NCBI GenBank assembly: GCA_027371655.1
Contig: DAHXMR010000251.1
Location: 1-6,533, forward strand
Direction: 5' to 3'
Origin: Microcaldota archaeon
GTDB taxonomy: Archaea > Micrarchaeota > Micrarchaeia > Norongarragalinales > CAINOH01
DNA: 6,533 bases
Shown: in pieces, positions 5,688 to 6,533 of the stretch
How the letters are laid out: every line of letters starts with the position of its first letter
Position numbering within the stretch: the stretch's first letter is position 1
Notes under the pieces: model-generated
The model's input: the letters and a program-made list of their open reading frames with translations, nothing else
The model's database searches: none
What the model was told of the DNA's origin: nothing
Translations under genes and position numbers: made by a program

Positions 5688-6334
5688 CAAAATTTTTTGG
5701 CAATCGCTTCCAGCTCAAACAGGCTGTTCACGCGGAAGTCGGGGGCAAGCTTTTTGTTGAAATAATTGTCCACAAGCGCGGTTTTCACGCCCGCGCTTTT
5801 TCCCGCCTCCAAATCCGAGATTGAATCCCCGACAAACAATGCCTCCTTGTGCGAGCACTTGAGCTGGGAAAGCGCTTTCAAAAGCGTATCCGGCGCGGGC
5901 TTTGGGGCGAGGCCGCCTTCGGGGCACACCACCGTGTCGAAGTATTGGATTACGCCCGCAACCTGCAGTATCTTCTCCGCCATTTCCGGCGTGTTGTTGG
6001 TCGCAACCCCCAGCGCATAATCCTGCGAAAGCGATTCCACGGCCTTTTGCGCGCCGTGCGCGGCCTTCACCATCACGGGAAGGTAGACTTTGATGTAGGA
6101 TTTTATCGCGTAATCGTTCATTTCCGAAACCAGCGCGGCATCTGCCGCGTTCTCTTTGGGCAGAAGCGCGGCAATCCACGGCTCCAATCCCAGCCCTTGG
6201 TGGGAGAGGATTTTTTCCTGCGACGGCGGCTTGAACGAATATTTCAGCAAGATATGCGCAAGGCACCTTGCAATCGCGGGCGCGGACTCGACAAGCACGC
6301 CATCCACGTCGAACACGATTGCCTTCAAAGCCAT
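5687..6334 (-). CDS. HAD-superfamily hydrolase, phosphoglycolate phosphatase-like
   Basis: Predicted Mg-dependent cytoplasmic phosphatase of the HAD subfamily IA. All four motifs are visible in 215 residues: motif I FDVDGVL with nucleophile D9 and acid/base D11; motif II T112 in VATNN; motif III K145 in APKPAP; motif IV GDSISD with D170 and D174. Residues about 15-85 form the small helical C1 cap that sets substrate choice. The layout resembles phosphoglycolate phosphatase and pyrophosphatase PpaX relatives; the real substrate cannot be read from sequence. The start at 6334 puts motif I at the usual distance from the N-terminus. A longer reading to 6469 is rejected, since it would translate the tRNA-end repeat. 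I see no TATA box or ribosome site just upstream, so it may depend on read-through from the tRNA-Gly side. It converges with scpA across a 49-bp gap. Confidence 0.85.
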   Translation of the reverse strand: MALKAIVFDVDGVLVESAPAIARCLAHILLKYSFKPPSQEKILSHQGLGLEPWIAALLPKENAADAALVSEMNDYAIKSYIKVYLPVMVKAAHGAQKAVESLSQDYALGVATNNTPEMAEKILQVAGVIQYFDTVVCPEGGLAPKPAPDTLLKALSQLKCSHKEALFVGDSISDLEAGKSAGVKTALVDNYFNKKLAPDFRVNSLFELEAIAKKF

Positions 6335-6368
6335 GCTAGGAAAACCATTTGAACAAGATGAGAAAAAG

Positions 6369-6385
6369 TGCGCCGGACGGGAGTC
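6369..6385 (-). repeat. Direct-repeat copy of the tRNA-Gly 3' end
   Basis: Seventeen bases are identical to the last part of the tRNA-Gly gene (6478-6494), in the same orientation: the 3' side of the T arm, the acceptor 3' strand and the discriminator A. The bases next to it do not form a T stem and there is no matching acceptor 5' strand, so this is not a second working tRNA. It fits an attachment-site duplicate left by integration, or a decayed tRNA copy. CTTTTTC follows it on the minus strand. Confidence 0.7.
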
Positions 6386-6389
6386 TGGA

Positions 6390-6428
6390 GACCAACCCAA
6401 GGGGGGCAAATCCCCCCTTAGTTTGGTC
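6390..6428 (-). other. Strong hairpin between tRNA-Gly and the HAD gene
   Basis: In the minus-strand transcript an eight-pair core (AAGGGGGG with CCCCCCTT, loop of 5) extends through a G-U pair, a G-C pair and one mismatch, then ACCAA with TTGGT and a closing G-C. It could be processing or termination structure for the tRNA transcript, or leader structure for the HAD gene. The G-U pair exists only in the minus-strand RNA, which favours that orientation. Confidence 0.5.
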
Positions 6429-6440
6429 GAATGCCCAAAC
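6421..6440 (-). other. Second, competing hairpin in the same spacer
   Basis: GTTTGG pairs with CCAAAC around an 8-nt loop. On the minus strand its CCAAAC arm shares bases with the ACCAA arm of the longer hairpin at 6390-6428, so the two extended forms are mutually exclusive. A second run of six G (minus strand, 6440-6445) could also compete for the single C run. Confidence 0.4.
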
Positions 6441-6477
6441 CCCCCTCGCATCAACGCGGCATTACTCAACTAAGAAA

Positions 6478-6494
6478 TGCGCCGGACGGGAGTC
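6478..6494 (-). repeat. Direct repeat, copy inside the tRNA-Gly gene
   Basis: The 17-base partner of the repeat at 6369-6385. It is the natural 3' end of the tRNA gene, from the last T-loop bases through discriminator A at 6478. Confidence 0.7.
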
Positions 6495-6533
6495 GGACCC
6501 GTGCCACGAGCTTGGAGGGCTCGAGTCATACCG
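6478..6533 (-). tRNA. tRNA-Gly(TCC), 5' part outside the window
   Basis: On the minus strand the visible part begins in the D-loop (CGGTA), continues with a perfect 5-bp anticodon stem CGAGC/GCTCG around loop CCTCCAA (anticodon TCC), a 4-nt variable loop, and a T arm ACGGG/CCCGT around loop TCCGACT. It ends with acceptor strand CCGGCGC and discriminator A (6478). About 16 nt of the 5' end are missing. CCA is not encoded. Two positions look unusual: C at 33, where U is nearly universal, and C at 55, where U (pseudouridine) is expected. The identity as glycine follows from the anticodon. Confidence 0.8.

Noticed and set aside
6369..6457. A second complete tRNA ending at 6369
   Set aside because: GCGTTGA near 6457 pairs only imperfectly with the acceptor strand, and neither a T stem nor a D stem can be formed; only the 3' end matches a tRNA.
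6335..6469. In-frame extension of the HAD gene to an ATG at 6469
   Set aside because: It would translate the hairpins and the tRNA-end repeat; motif I sits at the normal distance from the N-terminus only with the 6334 start.
1..6533. CRISPR array, transposase or integrase gene
   Set aside because: No regularly spaced repeats and no transposase or integrase motifs are visible on either strand.

Overview
The window looks archaeal. Its protein-coding genes have TATA-box-like A/T elements about 25-27 nt upstream of start codons or predicted transcript starts. Some genes appear leaderless, others carry short leaders with GGAGG-like sites, and the tRNA gene at the right edge does not encode CCA. 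The lineage cannot be fixed from this sequence; an uncultivated or DPANN-type archaeon is a guess. Most of the window is GC-rich (39 of 60 bases by hand count in a scpA segment). The stretch from about 312 to 2799 is visibly poorer in GC (26/60 and 23/60 in two hand-counted segments), so I read it as an acquired island.

Layout. (1) 1-315 (+): a small CxxC...CxxC zinc-finger plus AbrB-type DNA-binding protein whose start is probably cut off. (2) 312-2799: a type II restriction-modification island. An MvaI/BcnI-family endonuclease (-) lies downstream of an amino-methyltransferase with a TSPPY catalytic motif (-), and a small winged-helix regulator (+) is transcribed divergently from the methyltransferase. 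Each of the three has a TATA-like element 25-27 nt before a start codon, which suggests leaderless mRNAs. An inverted repeat sits over the endonuclease start. (3) 2821-4584 (-): arginyl-tRNA synthetase with a TTG start. (4) 4704-4841 (+): a 45-residue four-cysteine protein, with a promoter back to back with that of argS. (5) 4924-5637 (+): ScpA, the kleisin subunit of the SMC-ScpAB condensin, with a two-part dyad centred on its TATA box. (6) 5687-6334 (-): a HAD-family phosphatase. (7) 6369-6533: the 3' part of a tRNA-Gly(TCC) gene (-), a 17-nt duplicate of its 3' end 92 bp further on, and strong nested hairpins between them.

How the parts fit. The methyltransferase would protect the host DNA that the endonuclease cuts. 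The divergent winged-helix protein and the inverted repeat at the endonuclease start are candidates for the circuit that keeps the endonuclease in check. The flanking genes are housekeeping (translation, chromosome segregation, metabolite phosphatase). The tRNA-end duplication looks like an integration scar or tRNA remnant. Nothing here is clearly a new class of system. The points most worth following are the regulation of the restriction module, the dyad around the scpA promoter, and the tRNA-end duplication with its structured spacer.
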